Assembly: GCF_003268635.1 (NCBI RefSeq)
Contig: NZ_CP029639.1
Span: 3,483,501-3,547,500, forward strand
Source: Paenibacillus sp. DCT19
GTDB lineage: Bacteria > Bacillota > Bacilli > Paenibacillales > Paenibacillaceae
DNA length: 64,000 nucleotides
Reading direction: 5' to 3'
Positions 18,733-28,170 of the stretch are shown here, piece by piece (position 1 is the first letter of the stretch; every line of letters begins with the position of its first letter). The notes under the pieces were generated by a model. It was not told the origin of the DNA. It saw only the letters and a list, made by a program, of their open reading frames with translations, and searched no databases. The translations under genes were made by a program, and so were the position numbers.

Positions 18733-20034
18733 ATGAGAATGGTAGACATTATTGCCAAGAAACGTGACCGAAAAGAATTAACAACAGAAGAGATCGATTT
18801 CGTCGTTCAAGGATATACACAAGGAGAAATTCCAGACTATCAAGTCAGCGCATGGGCAATGGCTGTATTTTTCAACGATATGACGGACAAGGAACGTGCT
18901 GATCTGACGATGTCGATGGTGAATTCGGGTGAAACGATCGACCTATCCGCTATTGAAGGCATCAAAGTAGACAAACACTCCACAGGTGGCGTGGGCGATA
19001 CAACAACGCTTGTACTGGCGCCACTTGTAGCCGCGTTGGACGTACCCGTTGCCAAAATGTCCGGTCGTGGACTTGGTCACACAGGTGGAACAACAGATAA
19101 ACTTGAATCCGTTGCTGGTTTTCACGTGGAGCTTGAAAAAGAAGAGTTCATTCGACTCGTTAACGAGCACAAGGTAGCGGTAATTGGACAAAGTGGTAAC
19201 CTTACGCCTGCAGATAAGAAGCTATATGCTTTGCGTGACGTAACAGCAACCGTAAACTCCATTCCACTGATCGCAAGTTCTATCATGAGTAAGAAAATTG
19301 CAGCAGGTGCGGATGCCATCGTGTTGGACGTGAAAACAGGCGCTGGTGCATTTATGAAAACGGCAGAAGATGCTAAAGAACTTGCACATGCGATGGTGAG
19401 CATCGGTAACAATGTTGGACGTAAAACAATGGCTGTTATCTCCGACATGTCCCAACCGCTGGGTCTAGCTATTGGTAATGCACTTGAAGTAAAAGAAGCC
19501 ATTCTTACACTGCAAGGTAAAGGTCCTAAAGATCTGGAAGAGCTGTGTCTGGCACTTGGACGCCAAATGGTATTCCTCGCTGGCAAAGCAGATTCTCTAG
19601 AGCAAGCTGAAGAGAAATTGAAAGAAGTGATCCAGAACGGTAAAGCACTGGAGAAATTCAAACATTTCTTGGCGAATCAAGGTGGAGATGCTTCTGTCGT
19701 GGATCATCCAGATCGATTGCCACAAGCCCAATACCTCATTGAGGTACCTGCAGACCAAGACGGTTTCGTATCAGAAATTGTTGCGGATGAGATTGGTACA
19801 GCTGCGATGCTGCTTGGTGCGGGTCGTGCAACCAAAGAGTCCGAGATCGATCTTGCTGTTGGTCTGATGTTGAATAAAAAAGTGGGTGACCCTGTCAAAG
19901 CAGGCGAATCACTTGTAACGATCCACGCTAATCGTGAAGATGTGGCGGATGTAATCGCGAAGATTAAAGAAAATATTACGATTGCAGATAAAGCAGATGC
20001 CCCTGTATTGGTGCATGATATCGTAACCGAATAA
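18733..20034 (+). CDS. pdp: Pyrimidine-nucleoside phosphorylase
   Basis: Phosphorolysis of uridine, deoxyuridine and thymidine to base and pentose 1-phosphate. The 433-residue protein has the N-terminal helical domain ([20 protein letters not shown]) and the phosphate-binding loop [20 protein letters not shown]. The family signature [17 protein letters not shown] and a C-terminal domain ([20 protein letters not shown]) follow. ATG at 18733 (within GAGCATCATGAGAATG) follows AAGGAGAG; a second ATG three bases beyond it in another frame is ignored. The 600-base gap before it, filled by repeats, may separate it from deoD transcription or carry its own promoter. Confidence 0.95.
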   Translation: MRMVDIIAKKRDRKELTTEEIDFVVQGYTQGEIPDYQVSAWAMAVFFNDMTDKERADLTMSMVNSGETIDLSAIEGIKVDKHSTGGVGDTTTLVLAPLVAALDVPVAKMSGRGLGHTGGTTDKLESVAGFHVELEKEEFIRLVNEHKVAVIGQSGNLTPADKKLYALRDVTATVNSIPLIASSIMSKKIAAGADAIVLDVKTGAGAFMKTAEDAKELAHAMVSIGNNVGRKTMAVISDMSQPLGLAIGNALEVKEAILTLQGKGPKDLEELCLALGRQMVFLAGKADSLEQAEEKLKEVIQNGKALEKFKHFLANQGGDASVVDHPDRLPQAQYLIEVPADQDGFVSEIVADEIGTAAMLLGAGRATKESEIDLAVGLMLNKKVGDPVKAGESLVTIHANREDVADVIAKIKENITIADKADAPVLVHDIVTE

Positions 20035-20070
20035 TTTAAAACTCAATCAGCCGAGTATGCGGTTGAGCAT

Positions 20071-20116
20071 GCAACCCCCGAATCTATGTATGACATAGGT
20101 ACGGGGGTTGTTTTCT
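20071..20116 (+). terminator. Terminator of the nucleoside operon
   Basis: AACCCCCG and CGGGGGTT close an inner CTATG/CATAG stem and are followed by TTTT. Confidence 0.88.
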
Positions 20117-20159
20117 TTTACAGAACAAGAATACGTTTATCTTGCTTCGCTATGTAATT

Positions 20160-21550
20160 TTTTATTTACGTAAACATCAGGATTTGAGATAATATTAGAG
20201 TTATATTTTACCTTTTAAGGAGGGAAGAAGTAGGCTGGATAACAAGATCCAAATATTCCTGAGTTTTAAATGTGTAGAGTTTCATGAAGTACATACGAGT
20301 AAGGAGTTAACGTTGTTTAGCAAATCTCAGCAAATTTGTTAAAAGATCAGAGTATCGTATTATATCATGATTCTATTATTCGCATCAACAGTGCAATTCA
20401 AGGCTGAAGCAGCAAGTTCTAATGTTTGCCCCAGGTGAACTGGAAGCGGGCCAATCATGCAATGGGGTGGCACCGTGCTTCTGGCAGCTGCGGAAATGCA
20501 ACGAAATCGATCCTAGTATTATTATGGAGCAGGTGCATCACTTTGACAAAGCGCCATGGCAAGATGCCGATGCAACGACGAAATCTGAGATTACGTCTTC
20601 CATTGATGGTTACAATGATTTATGGGGAACGAAATAGAAAGTACAGTCTACAATGGTCATCGGATGCACACATGTATCTGGTGAACAAATGGAATGAATA
20701 CTTGGTGCAGGTGCGCGATTAATGATGCAAACCATACCATAGAAAAGGTACTACAATTAATTCAGTTATTTCCTTCTTCCGTAAAAACTTCAAACCGGCC
20801 AGGAGAAACTAAATATGATCTTGGTACGTTTATGAGTGGCGTGGTTCACTATTGTATATAGTGTACAATGCGAACATGTACGGGAAGATACAGTTAAAGC
20901 AATATCCGCATCGGACGATTTTGGCCAAGCACTCTCACAACAGCAATTTCCCAATGCATTTGCAGCATATCGATCAGCAGTCCAAAAGAATTAGATAACA
21001 TCGACTTACCAGACAGTCATGCCTATTTTCGTAGATAACAGCACTGGGCAGAGCATTGAGTATAATCCTTTAGCTGTACCTAGCAACTTCCCAACGAGAA
21101 TTACGATTCCTGCACTGAAAGGAATTGTGAATAGTCAAGTATAATTACAACACTCGAGAAACCAAACATGGTCGAGTGGGCAATAGTCTCACTGAGAGAT
21201 CGCCATTAGTTACCCTACATACATTGGAGATACAGGTACCTTCACACTGATGAGCATGCTGTAACTCGTGTACCTTCTGAAGCACCGGTTGATAAATGGT
21301 GGGAACGGCAATGGTGATGGAAGCTCGAATGACACGCTCTCATACTCTCCTCTAGATTGTTGTATACAAAGCCATGCTGCCCAATTTATCCAAGAATATC
21401 GGGATAATCAATCCAATAGTTTGGATCAGCTTTGGAGTATATAAAGTTAAACGATTCTGGAAAGCCTGCCAACAAGAAAGCCTGGAATGGTTGGTTAAAT
21501 AGCTTCTCCCAATAAAGAAGTACAGAACAATAAAACTGTACAAATGTACA
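20160..21550 (+). pseudogene. Decayed or badly sequenced coding region, unrecognised
   Basis: No long frame survives, but short protein-like pieces appear in changing frames on the plus strand. These are a hydrophobic start MILLFASTVQFKAEA (20368 on) resembling a signal peptide, PNAFAAYRSAVQK and NIDLPDSHAYF (20950-21030), VDNSTGQSIEYNPLAVPSNF and PTRITIPALKGIVNSQV (21030-21142), and EAPVDKWW (near 21285). A good terminator follows at 21555. This fits one exported protein of about 400 residues broken by many indels. I recognise no family. It could equally be two genes. Confidence 0.4.
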
Positions 21551-21554
21551 AAGA

Positions 21555-21585
21555 AAACACACTATTAACGTATAGTGTGTTTTTT
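21555..21585 (+). terminator. Terminator at end of the decayed region
   Basis: AACACACTAT and ATAGTGTGTT form a stem around a short loop, followed by TTTTTT. Confidence 0.8.
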
Positions 21586-21657
21586 GCATTTCGTATTTAC
21601 CGTTGCATGTTGACGTCAAAATTGAAGTGACCGCTCCGTTAATTGCTATTCCGTTTC

Positions 21658-22618
21658 TCATACGCCAATAGAATCTGCACTTGTGTAAATGTATGGTGTG
21701 GATGGCTCAGACACAGGAGTAACCTGTGTAGCCCGAATCTCAATGGTGTCTTTGCCATCGATTTGAGCAGAACCAATCGTGCCGTTAATTTGCACCCAAC
21801 TATCCGTTGGAAAGGTATTGGCGCCTTCAATGTGAATCTTTACACCAAATGGCGCCGCATCTGCGGGACAGCACATCACAAGAAATCGTCCCAATGCAAA
21901 ATGAGATTCTTGCTCCATACTTTCGTCACGATATACGAATCCTGTTAACGAGATTTCTTTGCCAGCAAATTGGCGCTGAAACATGTCGATCGTGCCAAGC
22001 GTTTCGGAGAAAACCTCAGGATAGACTTGGATAACCGACTCTTCATATAATTTCTCTGCTAAGTCGGCAAATTCTCTACTATATTCATCTGGAGGAATAA
22101 ATTGTACGTCAGCTGTGGATGCCGTCGTAACTGTTGGCTGTTGTTGGCTCAAGTCCTGCACGTTCAGTTTGGCTGCGGCCTCAGGCAAAGGCTCTTTACG
22201 CCGAATCTCCGGAGGCGCATAGGTGAGCGACATTCCTTTCTGGCTCGCCATAGAGCTACCCAAAGCCTGATCTGGCAGTAGGAAGCCAAATACTAAGGAA
22301 GGGCAATCAAGCCGTATACGACGGAACTACGGACAAAGCCTGCAGGTGGTGGATGTTCACAGTCGCAATGGACCTCACTTTTACTGAAAAGACCATGCCA
22401 CGCCATAATGATGGCAATAAATAAAAAGGGAATCGGACAGCATAATAGTAACTTCTGCATCGTAGGTGCTAAGTAATAATGTAGAGAATCCGTTGAATTC
22501 AGGTGAAAATATAGAAAGCAATGCCACCCATCCAGCCTGCACGAATCAGACTATGCCATTGGATGTTATTTGGCTTGTGGAACATATTTCTCGTGACCGT
22601 CTGAGCCGGATTGTTCAT
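21658..22618 (-). pseudogene. TIGR03943-family membrane protein (YcgQ-like), frameshifted
   Basis: The intact C-terminal part (21658-22263) contains CCPADAAPFGVKIHIEG and SWVQINGTIGSAQIDGKDTI, typical of the TIGR03943 family. The N-terminus reads in another frame from an ATG at 22618 (MNNPAQTVTRNMFHKPNNIQ, then GWMGGIAFYIF), with the hydrophobic segments between broken by several indels. Span and order fit a single protein of about 320 residues. Such proteins are encoded beside a DUF318-type permease, as here, and often near zinc-responsive genes. The molecular role is unsettled, with involvement in metal handling proposed. Most of the damage is likely sequencing error. Confidence 0.75.
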
Positions 22619-22725
22619 CTTGTCTTCACCTCTTTTATTGATTGATCCTTCATATAACAATCAGGTTCATGCCAGCATATTAATCAACCATGATCCTGCG
22701 AATACAAGCGTAATAATGGCTAGGC

Positions 22726-23694
22726 TTAGTCAATAACAAAGCGAGTACGGAAGGTAGATAGCAGCATGAGTGTACTTTTGAAATCAAGCATTGGGCCGAG
22801 TACAAGGAAGGAAACTAACGGACCAAGTGCAAACGTATGTGAGAACGCCGAAGCCACAAAGGCATCGGATGTGGAGCACAAGGATAATACATAGGCAAAC
22901 CCCATCATGAAAACATAGGAAGCCACAGGGCCGTTACCTAGGGAAATCAGGTCGCTTCGGCTAATAAAAGTCTGGATACACGCGGTAATCAAGGCACCAA
23001 TCACTAAATATTTGCTCATATCCACGAATTCGTCTCCAGCATGAATGAAGAAGCTACGCCAATTTTTAACATGATTGTGGTCGTGAGCACTTCCGTGTGC
23101 GTGTGAGTGTGGTTGTCCATCTTAAAACCGGGATGTGTCTTCACATCGGTAATAGCTGCTTTTGGCGTGCGGAGCGGATTAGTACGTACAAAATATACAC
23201 TAAACCACCAACAGAAGCTGCTACTGCAAATGCAAGCCCATACGTGCAATCGTAATTTCGGGAGAGAGGGAAAAGCCAGCAGCGTAGCTGTGAATACAAT
23301 GGGATTCACCACAGGTCCACTCAGAATAAAAGTAACCGCGATGTAAGCGGGCATACCTTTATGCATCAGTCGCCGCACGACGGGGATCAACGCACTCACA
23401 GATCGGAAAATAATGCCCAATAGACCAGCTACGAGCACTCCGCCAATCGGGTTTTTGGGTGAGTCTACGCACCATTTCTTCAGATACGAACCATTGCATA
23501 AGTGACGATAGAGCACACCCATTATAAAAAAGGGGCAGCCTCTAAGAAAATACTGACGAAAATGGTTTTCATATTTTGCAAAGCTTCGCTATTCAAGCAG
23601 CACTTAGATCAGGAGCAAGTGTAATAAGTACAGGAACTAGAAAGGCACAAGGGATAAGGAAGGTTAAGACCTTCACATGGGCTGCCATCTTCAT
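22726..23694 (-). pseudogene. Permease of the YcgR/DUF318 family, frameshifted
   Basis: The pieces in order are MAAHVKVLTFLIPCAFLVPV from the ATG at 23694 (after GGAGGT), VSIFLEAAPFFIMGVL (about 23550), and GGVLVAGLLGIIF (near 23440). Next come the tract VVRRLMHKGMPAYIAVTF and LSGPVVNPIVFTATLLAF (23270-23370), and the C-terminal half 22726-23025 ending STFRTRFVID. These match integral-membrane permeases of about 320 residues. At least three indels break the frame. A His-rich loop (NHTHTHTEV on this strand near 23100) suggests metal binding. It is followed by the TIGR03943 gene and diverges from the Zur box at 23850. Confidence 0.78.
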
Positions 23695-23849
23695 CACAAA
23701 CAGACCTCCACAACTGAGACTTTGCTAGAATATATGCTTGTACGTGCAGGACATACATCATTGTAAGCTCTAATCAATATTTTTACGATTAATGAACGAT
23801 TAGAACGCCATGGAGTGACAAGCAATATACAAATACGATATATTTCTGT

Positions 23850-23884
23850 AAGTTGTTAATCGTAATAATTACGATTAACAACTT
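23850..23884. promoter_or_regulatory. Zur box inside a 35-bp perfect palindrome
   Basis: The core TCGTAATAATTACGA is the Bacillus Zur operator consensus. It is embedded in a perfect inverted repeat with arms AAGTTGTTAATCGTAAT and ATTACGATTAACAACTT around one central A. It lies 78 bases upstream of the CobW-type gene and 156 bases upstream of the divergent permease, so it may repress both under zinc sufficiency. Confidence 0.9.
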
Positions 23885-23961
23885 GAACAAAGTATACTAG
23901 ACCGATTAAAAGGATTAGCGTGTGCAAATGTAACAGACCCAATAGACTGGAGGAAGCAGCA

Positions 23962-25159
23962 ATGGCGGATCAACAAATAAAAGAAAAGTGCCCGTAACCG
24001 TCCTAAGCGGATATCTGGGTGCAGGCAAGACAACGTTACTTAATCACGTGCTGCATAATCGAGAAGGCATGCGTTGCGGTCATCGTAAATGACCTTAGTG
24101 AGGTTAACATCGATGCTGGCTTAATTCGGGATGGCGGTGGATTATCCCGTATAGATGAAAGCTTGTAGAGATGTCTAATGGCTGCATCTGCTGCACATTG
24201 AGGGAAGATCTGCTGAAAGAAGTAGAACGACTTGCACTGGATGGTTCGTTTGACTACATATTGATCGAATCCACAGGCATAGGCGAGCCGGTACCTGTTG
24301 CTCAGACGTTTACGTATATTGATGAGGAGCTTGGGATAGATCTCACTCAATTTACTCGTCTGGACACGATGTAACGGTTGTGGACGCAGCTCAGTTCTGG
24401 CGTGACTTTTACTCGAAAGAAAGCTGAAGGATCGTGGACAGGAAGCAGGCGAGGACGACGTGCGTGGAATCGTACATCTGCTAACGGATCAGGTAGAATT
24501 TTGTGATGTGCTCATCCTCAACAAATGTGATCTGGCCACGGAGGAAGAACTGTCTAAGCTCGAAAAGCATTACATGCGATGCAACCGGAAGCCAAATTGA
24601 TCCGCACGACACATGGACAGATCGATCCGCATGAAATTTTGAACACAGGCCGATTCAATTTTGAAAAAGCAAGTCAGTCTGCAGGTTGGATTCGTGAACT
24701 GATGAAAGAAAACATACACCAGAGACAGAGGAATATGGCATCCATTCTTTTGTATATCATCGTAAACGTCCATTTCACCCAGAACGGTTACTTCACTGGA
24801 TTGCCAAGTGGCCAGAACCGATTGTGCGTTCCAAAGGCTTGATGTGGATGGCAACACGGAACCATATGGCGATCTCTTTCAGTCATGCAGGCACATCCAA
24901 GCAGCTCTCGCCAGCAGGAATATGGGTAGGAGCAATGAGTGAAGAGGAACGTCAGTTACATTTTGGCGACACGCTACCCGCAATTCCAGACTGGGATGAT
25001 GAGTGGGGAGACCGAGTAACCAAGCTTGTATTTATCGGTATTGATATGGATCGGGCAGAGATTGAGCGTACTCTCGATGAGACACTTCTAACCGAAGAAG
25101 AGATGCATATGAATTGGAGAGAGCTGAAAGATCCTTTTCCACAGTGGACTAGAAGCTGA
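23962..25159 (+). pseudogene. CobW/COG0523 GTPase (zinc metallochaperone type), frameshifted
   Basis: Joining frames gives a COG0523 protein of about 400 residues. [19 protein letters not shown] is the Walker [15 protein letters not shown] holds the CxCC metal-binding motif, and [18 protein letters not shown] is the switch region. ILNKCDLATEEEL is the guanine-specificity motif, and the C-terminal domain ends GDRVTKLVFIGIDMD. At least six indels break it, the first just after the start codon region ([11 protein letters not shown]). The start at 23962 follows GGAGGAAGC. Zur-regulated members such as B. subtilis YciC/ZagA deliver zinc to key enzymes during starvation, and the Zur box upstream supports that role. 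Confidence 0.85.
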
Positions 25160-25198
25160 AGAGTTGACAAAAGAAAGAGCATAGGCTAGTATCGTTAA

Positions 25199-25215
25199 AT
25201 AGTAATAATTACGAT
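25199..25215. promoter_or_regulatory. Zur box upstream of rpmG
   Basis: TAGTAATAATTACGA differs from the TCGTAATAATTACGA consensus by one base. It lies about 25 bases upstream of the L33 start. Confidence 0.82.
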
Positions 25216-25237
25216 TAAATAAGAGGAGGCAACAACC

Positions 25238-25387
25238 ATGAGAGTCATTGTTACTTTAGCCTGCACTGAGTGCGGAGATCGCAACTATACAACGACGAAG
25301 AATAAGCGTAATCATCCCGAACGCCTGGAGATGAAGAAATACTCGCCACGATTGAAGAAGATGACGATTCACCGGGAAACACGATAA
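25238..25387 (+). CDS. rpmG: Ribosomal protein L33, cysteine-depleted paralogue
   Basis: A 49-residue protein, [20 protein letters not shown] to IHRETR, clearly large-subunit protein L33. Zinc-binding L33 has two CxxC pairs. Here the first pair remains (Cys9, Cys12), but the second is replaced by Ser36 and Leu39 in KKYSPRLKK. It therefore should not hold zinc in the normal way. ATG at 25238 follows AAGAGGAGG, and a Zur box overlaps the promoter region. In Bacillus-type zinc homeostasis, zinc-free paralogues of ribosomal proteins replace zinc-containing ones during starvation, releasing metal. This gene fits that role. The frame is intact despite the damaged neighbours. Confidence 0.9.
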   Translation: MRVIVTLACTECGDRNYTTTKNKRNHPERLEMKKYSPRLKKMTIHRETR

Positions 25388-25406
25388 TTTTTTTGTCATT
25401 TTTACA

Positions 25407-25421
25407 TCGTAATAATTACGA
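25407..25421. promoter_or_regulatory. Zur box upstream of znuC
   Basis: TCGTAATAATTACGA is a perfect 15-base palindrome and an exact match to the Zur consensus. It ends 14 bases before the znuC start, so Zur binding would block the start region directly. Confidence 0.9.
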
Positions 25422-25435
25422 AAAGAGGAAGAATC

Positions 25436-26143
25436 ATGTTACTATCCTCCATGCGTGATGTGGTGTTTGGATATGGGAAAGAACCTGTTATTGATCAACT
25501 GTCGTTGGATATTCATGTGGGAGAATTCGTAGGCATTACAGGTCCCAATGGTTCTGCGAAGACAACCATGCTGAAATTGCTGCTAGGGCTGCTTAAGCCC
25601 TGGAGCGGTTCGGTACATATGAACATTCAGAATATCCGCGGTAAAAAGTTAGAGATTGGTTATGTGCCTCAGCAGGTGGCATCATTCAATAGCGGTTTTC
25701 CCAGCACCGTGATTGAATTGGTACGATCAGGATGTTATCGCAAGCTCGGGCTATTTCGGAAGTTTACCACCGATCAGGAAGCGATAGTGGAGCGCAGCCT
25801 TCGTGAAGTGGGCATGTGGGAATACAGAAATACGCGAGTAGGCGAACTATCCGGTGGACAGAAGCAGCGTATCTGTATTGCAAGAGCTCTGGCAGGACAG
25901 CCGCAAGTGCTTGTGTTAGATGAGCCGACAACGGGGATGGATCGACGCAGTCGGGAAGGCTTCTATGACTTGATGCGCCACTACGCAGATGTTCACGGCC
26001 TCACGATCATTATGGTTACACATGGTCTGGAAGAGATGGGCAACCGATTAGATCGAACGATTACGTTGGAGCGGCAAGAAAGTGAGGAATGGCAGTGTTT
26101 GAGTACGAATTCATGCAGCGTGCCTTTTGGGCAGGTGGATTAA
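25436..26143 (+). CDS. znuC: Zinc ABC transporter ATP-binding protein
   Basis: The ATPase of a zinc importer, 235 residues. Walker A is GPNGSAKTT, with alanine where most ABC proteins have glycine (GxGKT). The signature is LSGGQKQR, Walker B LVLDEPTTGMD, and the H-loop VTHGLEEM. The C-terminal tail (EEWQCLSTNSC) is cysteine-bearing and overlaps the znuB start by 55 bases. A frameshift is not needed to explain it, since such tails occur in ZnuC-like proteins. A perfect Zur box lies immediately upstream. Function as zinc rather than manganese importer is supported by the Zur site and the His-rich binding protein. Confidence 0.9.
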   Translation: MLLSSMRDVVFGYGKEPVIDQLSLDIHVGEFVGITGPNGSAKTTMLKLLLGLLKPWSGSVHMNIQNIRGKKLEIGYVPQQVASFNSGFPSTVIELVRSGCYRKLGLFRKFTTDQEAIVERSLREVGMWEYRNTRVGELSGGQKQRICIARALAGQPQVLVLDEPTTGMDRRSREGFYDLMRHYADVHGLTIIMVTHGLEEMGNRLDRTITLERQESEEWQCLSTNSCSVPFGQVD

Positions 26144-26967
26144 TTGGCGTCATTGCTCCCATCTTGGGAGTTTACCTTATGCTTCGAAGACAGGTTCTAA
26201 TGGCTGATACTTTATCTCATGTGTCGTTAGCAGGGGTGGCGCTTGGTTCGGTTATGAATTTGAATCCGGTCATCAGTGGTTTCGCTATTGCGGTCATTGG
26301 TGCATTACTGGTTGAACAATTGCGGAGAAGTTATCGAACCTATAGTGAGGTTCCTGTCGCCATTATTATGACATCAGGACTTGCACTTGCCGTTGTACTT
26401 ATGAGCTTGAAAACCAATCTGTCCAAAACCTTCAGCTCCTATCTGTTTGGTTCCATTGTTGCCGTCAGTAATATACAGCTGCTGATGATGGTCGTGGTAT
26501 GTATTATCGGTTTAGCCTTTTTCATTGTGCTACGAAGACCGCTATACAATTTAACGTTTGATGAAGAGACGGCCTCCATCGGTGGTGTTCAGGTTAAAGG
26601 GTTATCATTCGCGTTTGCCGTTCTTACAGGAATGACGGTTGCAGCAGCCATGCCAATTGTTGGTGTGTTGCTCGTATCTGCACTCATTGTGCTTCCAGCA
26701 GCGCTCGCATTAAGAGTATCACGTAGTTTTGCTACAGCGATTGTTATTGCTGTAGTCACAGGACTTATCGGAATTTTTAGCGGTCTGACAACTTCTTATC
26801 ATTTGAACACACCACCAGGAGGTACGATTGCACTAATCCTGTTGGTATTTCTATTGACTGGAATATCAGCACAAAAGCTGATTTCACTATATAACCGTAA
26901 ACGTCACCGCGTAGCACAAACACAACAAAGAGCCATACTATCTATCCATTCAAAGGAGAATATATAA
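26089..26967 (+). CDS. znuB: Zinc ABC transporter permease
   Basis: A polytopic membrane protein of 292 residues of the metal ABC-3 permease family. It starts VFEYEFMQRAFWAGGLIGVIAP and includes the conserved segment RRQVLMADTLSHVSLAGVAL and several later hydrophobic helices such as GVLLVSALIVLPAALAL. The start (GTG at 26089, in GGCAGTGTTTGAG) lies inside the end of znuC, suggesting translational coupling. znuA follows after one base. Confidence 0.93.
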   Translation: MAVFEYEFMQRAFWAGGLIGVIAPILGVYLMLRRQVLMADTLSHVSLAGVALGSVMNLNPVISGFAIAVIGALLVEQLRRSYRTYSEVPVAIIMTSGLALAVVLMSLKTNLSKTFSSYLFGSIVAVSNIQLLMMVVVCIIGLAFFIVLRRPLYNLTFDEETASIGGVQVKGLSFAFAVLTGMTVAAAMPIVGVLLVSALIVLPAALALRVSRSFATAIVIAVVTGLIGIFSGLTTSYHLNTPPGGTIALILLVFLLTGISAQKLISLYNRKRHRVAQTQQRAILSIHSKENI

Positions 26968-26968
26968 T

Positions 26969-28126
26969 ATGAAATTTAGCAAAACAGCAGCATTTGGACT
27001 TTTCTTCAGCCTCGCACTTGTTGTCGCAGGTTGTGGACAGACGAAGTCCGCTACAGAGACAGATCCATCTACAGCTAGTACCCCAGCAGCGACGGAGCGT
27101 AAATTAAATGTGCAAGTAAGCTTCTATCCGATGTATGAATTCACCAAAAATGTCGCGGGCGACCTGGCAGATGTACATACACTTGTTCCGGCTGGTATGG
27201 AGCCTCATGATTGGGAGCCAACACCTCAAGATATGGCTAGCATCGAGAAAGCAGATGTACTTGTATACAACGGAGCTGGCATGGAGTCTTGGATTGATCA
27301 AGTGAAAGATAGCTTGAGTAATGACAAACTGATACAAGTCGAAGCAAGCAAAGGTATCAACCTGCTTGAAGGCGGAGAGCATGACCATGGTGACTCAGAA
27401 GCGGAAGACCACGACCATAATCATGCCAGCGAAGGAACAACAGAAGAGCACGACCATGACCACGATCATGCTGAATCAGCAACGACAGAAGAACATGATC
27501 ATGATCATGGAGACGAAAAAGCTACGGCGGAGCATGATCACGACCATGCAGACGAAGCAACGACAGAGGATCATGCCCATAGCCATAGTCATGATCACGG
27601 TGGACTTGATCCACACGTATGGTTGTCACCGGCATTAGCGATACAAGAAGTCCGTAACATTGAAGCTGGCTTAGCAGAAGCTGCGCCAGAGTATGCTGAT
27701 CAATTCAAACAAAATGCGGATGCGTACGTAGCTAAACTAGAAGCATTGCATACCGATTTCAAAGCAGCTGTCACAGATAGTAAACGGAAAGATTTTATTA
27801 CACAGCATGCTGCTTTTGGTTATCTTGCACAGGAATATGGATTGCAGCAAGTCCCTATCGCAGGATTGTCTCCTGAACAAGAGCCATCCGCAGCACAGAT
27901 GGCCTCGGTAATCGATTTTGCGAAGGAACATCAGGTGAAAACCATTTTCTTCGAAACACTCGTTTCTTCTAAAGTATCTGAGACAATTGCGAATGAAGTG
28001 GGTGCGAAGACGGCTGTGTTGAATCCAATTGAAGGGTTAACTGAGGATGAGATTACAGCAGGAATGGACTACATCAGCGTAATGAGACAGAATTTAGATG
28101 CATTGAAACTAGCGCTGAACGAATAG
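26969..28126 (+). CDS. znuA: Zinc ABC transporter substrate-binding lipoprotein
   Basis: An extracytoplasmic zinc-binding protein of 385 residues. The signal peptide has a lipobox (LALVVAGCGQT, Cys22), so it is lipid-anchored. The mature cluster-9 binding fold has VSFYPMYEFTKNVAGD, LVPAGMEPHDWEPTPQD (His ligand) and DPHVWLSPALA (His ligand). ITQHAAFGYLAQEYGL carries a further His ligand, and FFETLVSSKVSETIA contains the acidic one. Between residues 132 and 212 lies an unusually long His/Asp/Glu-rich insert made of EHDHDH-like repeats, probably a zinc-scavenging loop. ATG at 26969 follows AAAGGAGAAT. Confidence 0.95.
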   Translation: MKFSKTAAFGLFFSLALVVAGCGQTKSATETDPSTASTPAATERKLNVQVSFYPMYEFTKNVAGDLADVHTLVPAGMEPHDWEPTPQDMASIEKADVLVYNGAGMESWIDQVKDSLSNDKLIQVEASKGINLLEGGEHDHGDSEAEDHDHNHASEGTTEEHDHDHDHAESATTEEHDHDHGDEKATAEHDHDHADEATTEDHAHSHSHDHGGLDPHVWLSPALAIQEVRNIEAGLAEAAPEYADQFKQNADAYVAKLEALHTDFKAAVTDSKRKDFITQHAAFGYLAQEYGLQQVPIAGLSPEQEPSAAQMASVIDFAKEHQVKTIFFETLVSSKVSETIANEVGAKTAVLNPIEGLTEDEITAGMDYISVMRQNLDALKLALNE

Positions 28127-28135
28127 ATATCTGAT

Positions 28136-28164
28136 TTGATGCAAATTAACGAAAGAGGTACAAT
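28136..28164 (+). promoter_or_regulatory. SigA-type promoter
   Basis: TTGATG (28136-28141), a 17-base spacer and TACAAT (28159-28164) lie just after znuA. Transcription would start near 28171, giving a leader of about 120 bases before the next gene. Confidence 0.55.
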
Positions 28165-28170
28165 AATAAA

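Noticed and set aside
19122..19661. 179-codon minus-strand frame opposite pdp
   Set aside because: Antisense shadow of the phosphorylase gene, with no start signal or domain.
20422..20722. Overlapping 71- and 98-codon frames as separate genes
   Set aside because: Both lie in a region of rapid frame switching and look like pieces or shadows of one broken gene.
23769..23808. Additional Zur box upstream of the permease
   Set aside because: The AATCAATATTTTTACGATT-like symmetry is too weak compared with the other three sites.
27366..27638. 90-codon Met/Thr/Lys-rich frame overlapping znuA
   Set aside because: An out-of-frame reading of the His-rich repeat codons. The periodic composition is a by-product.
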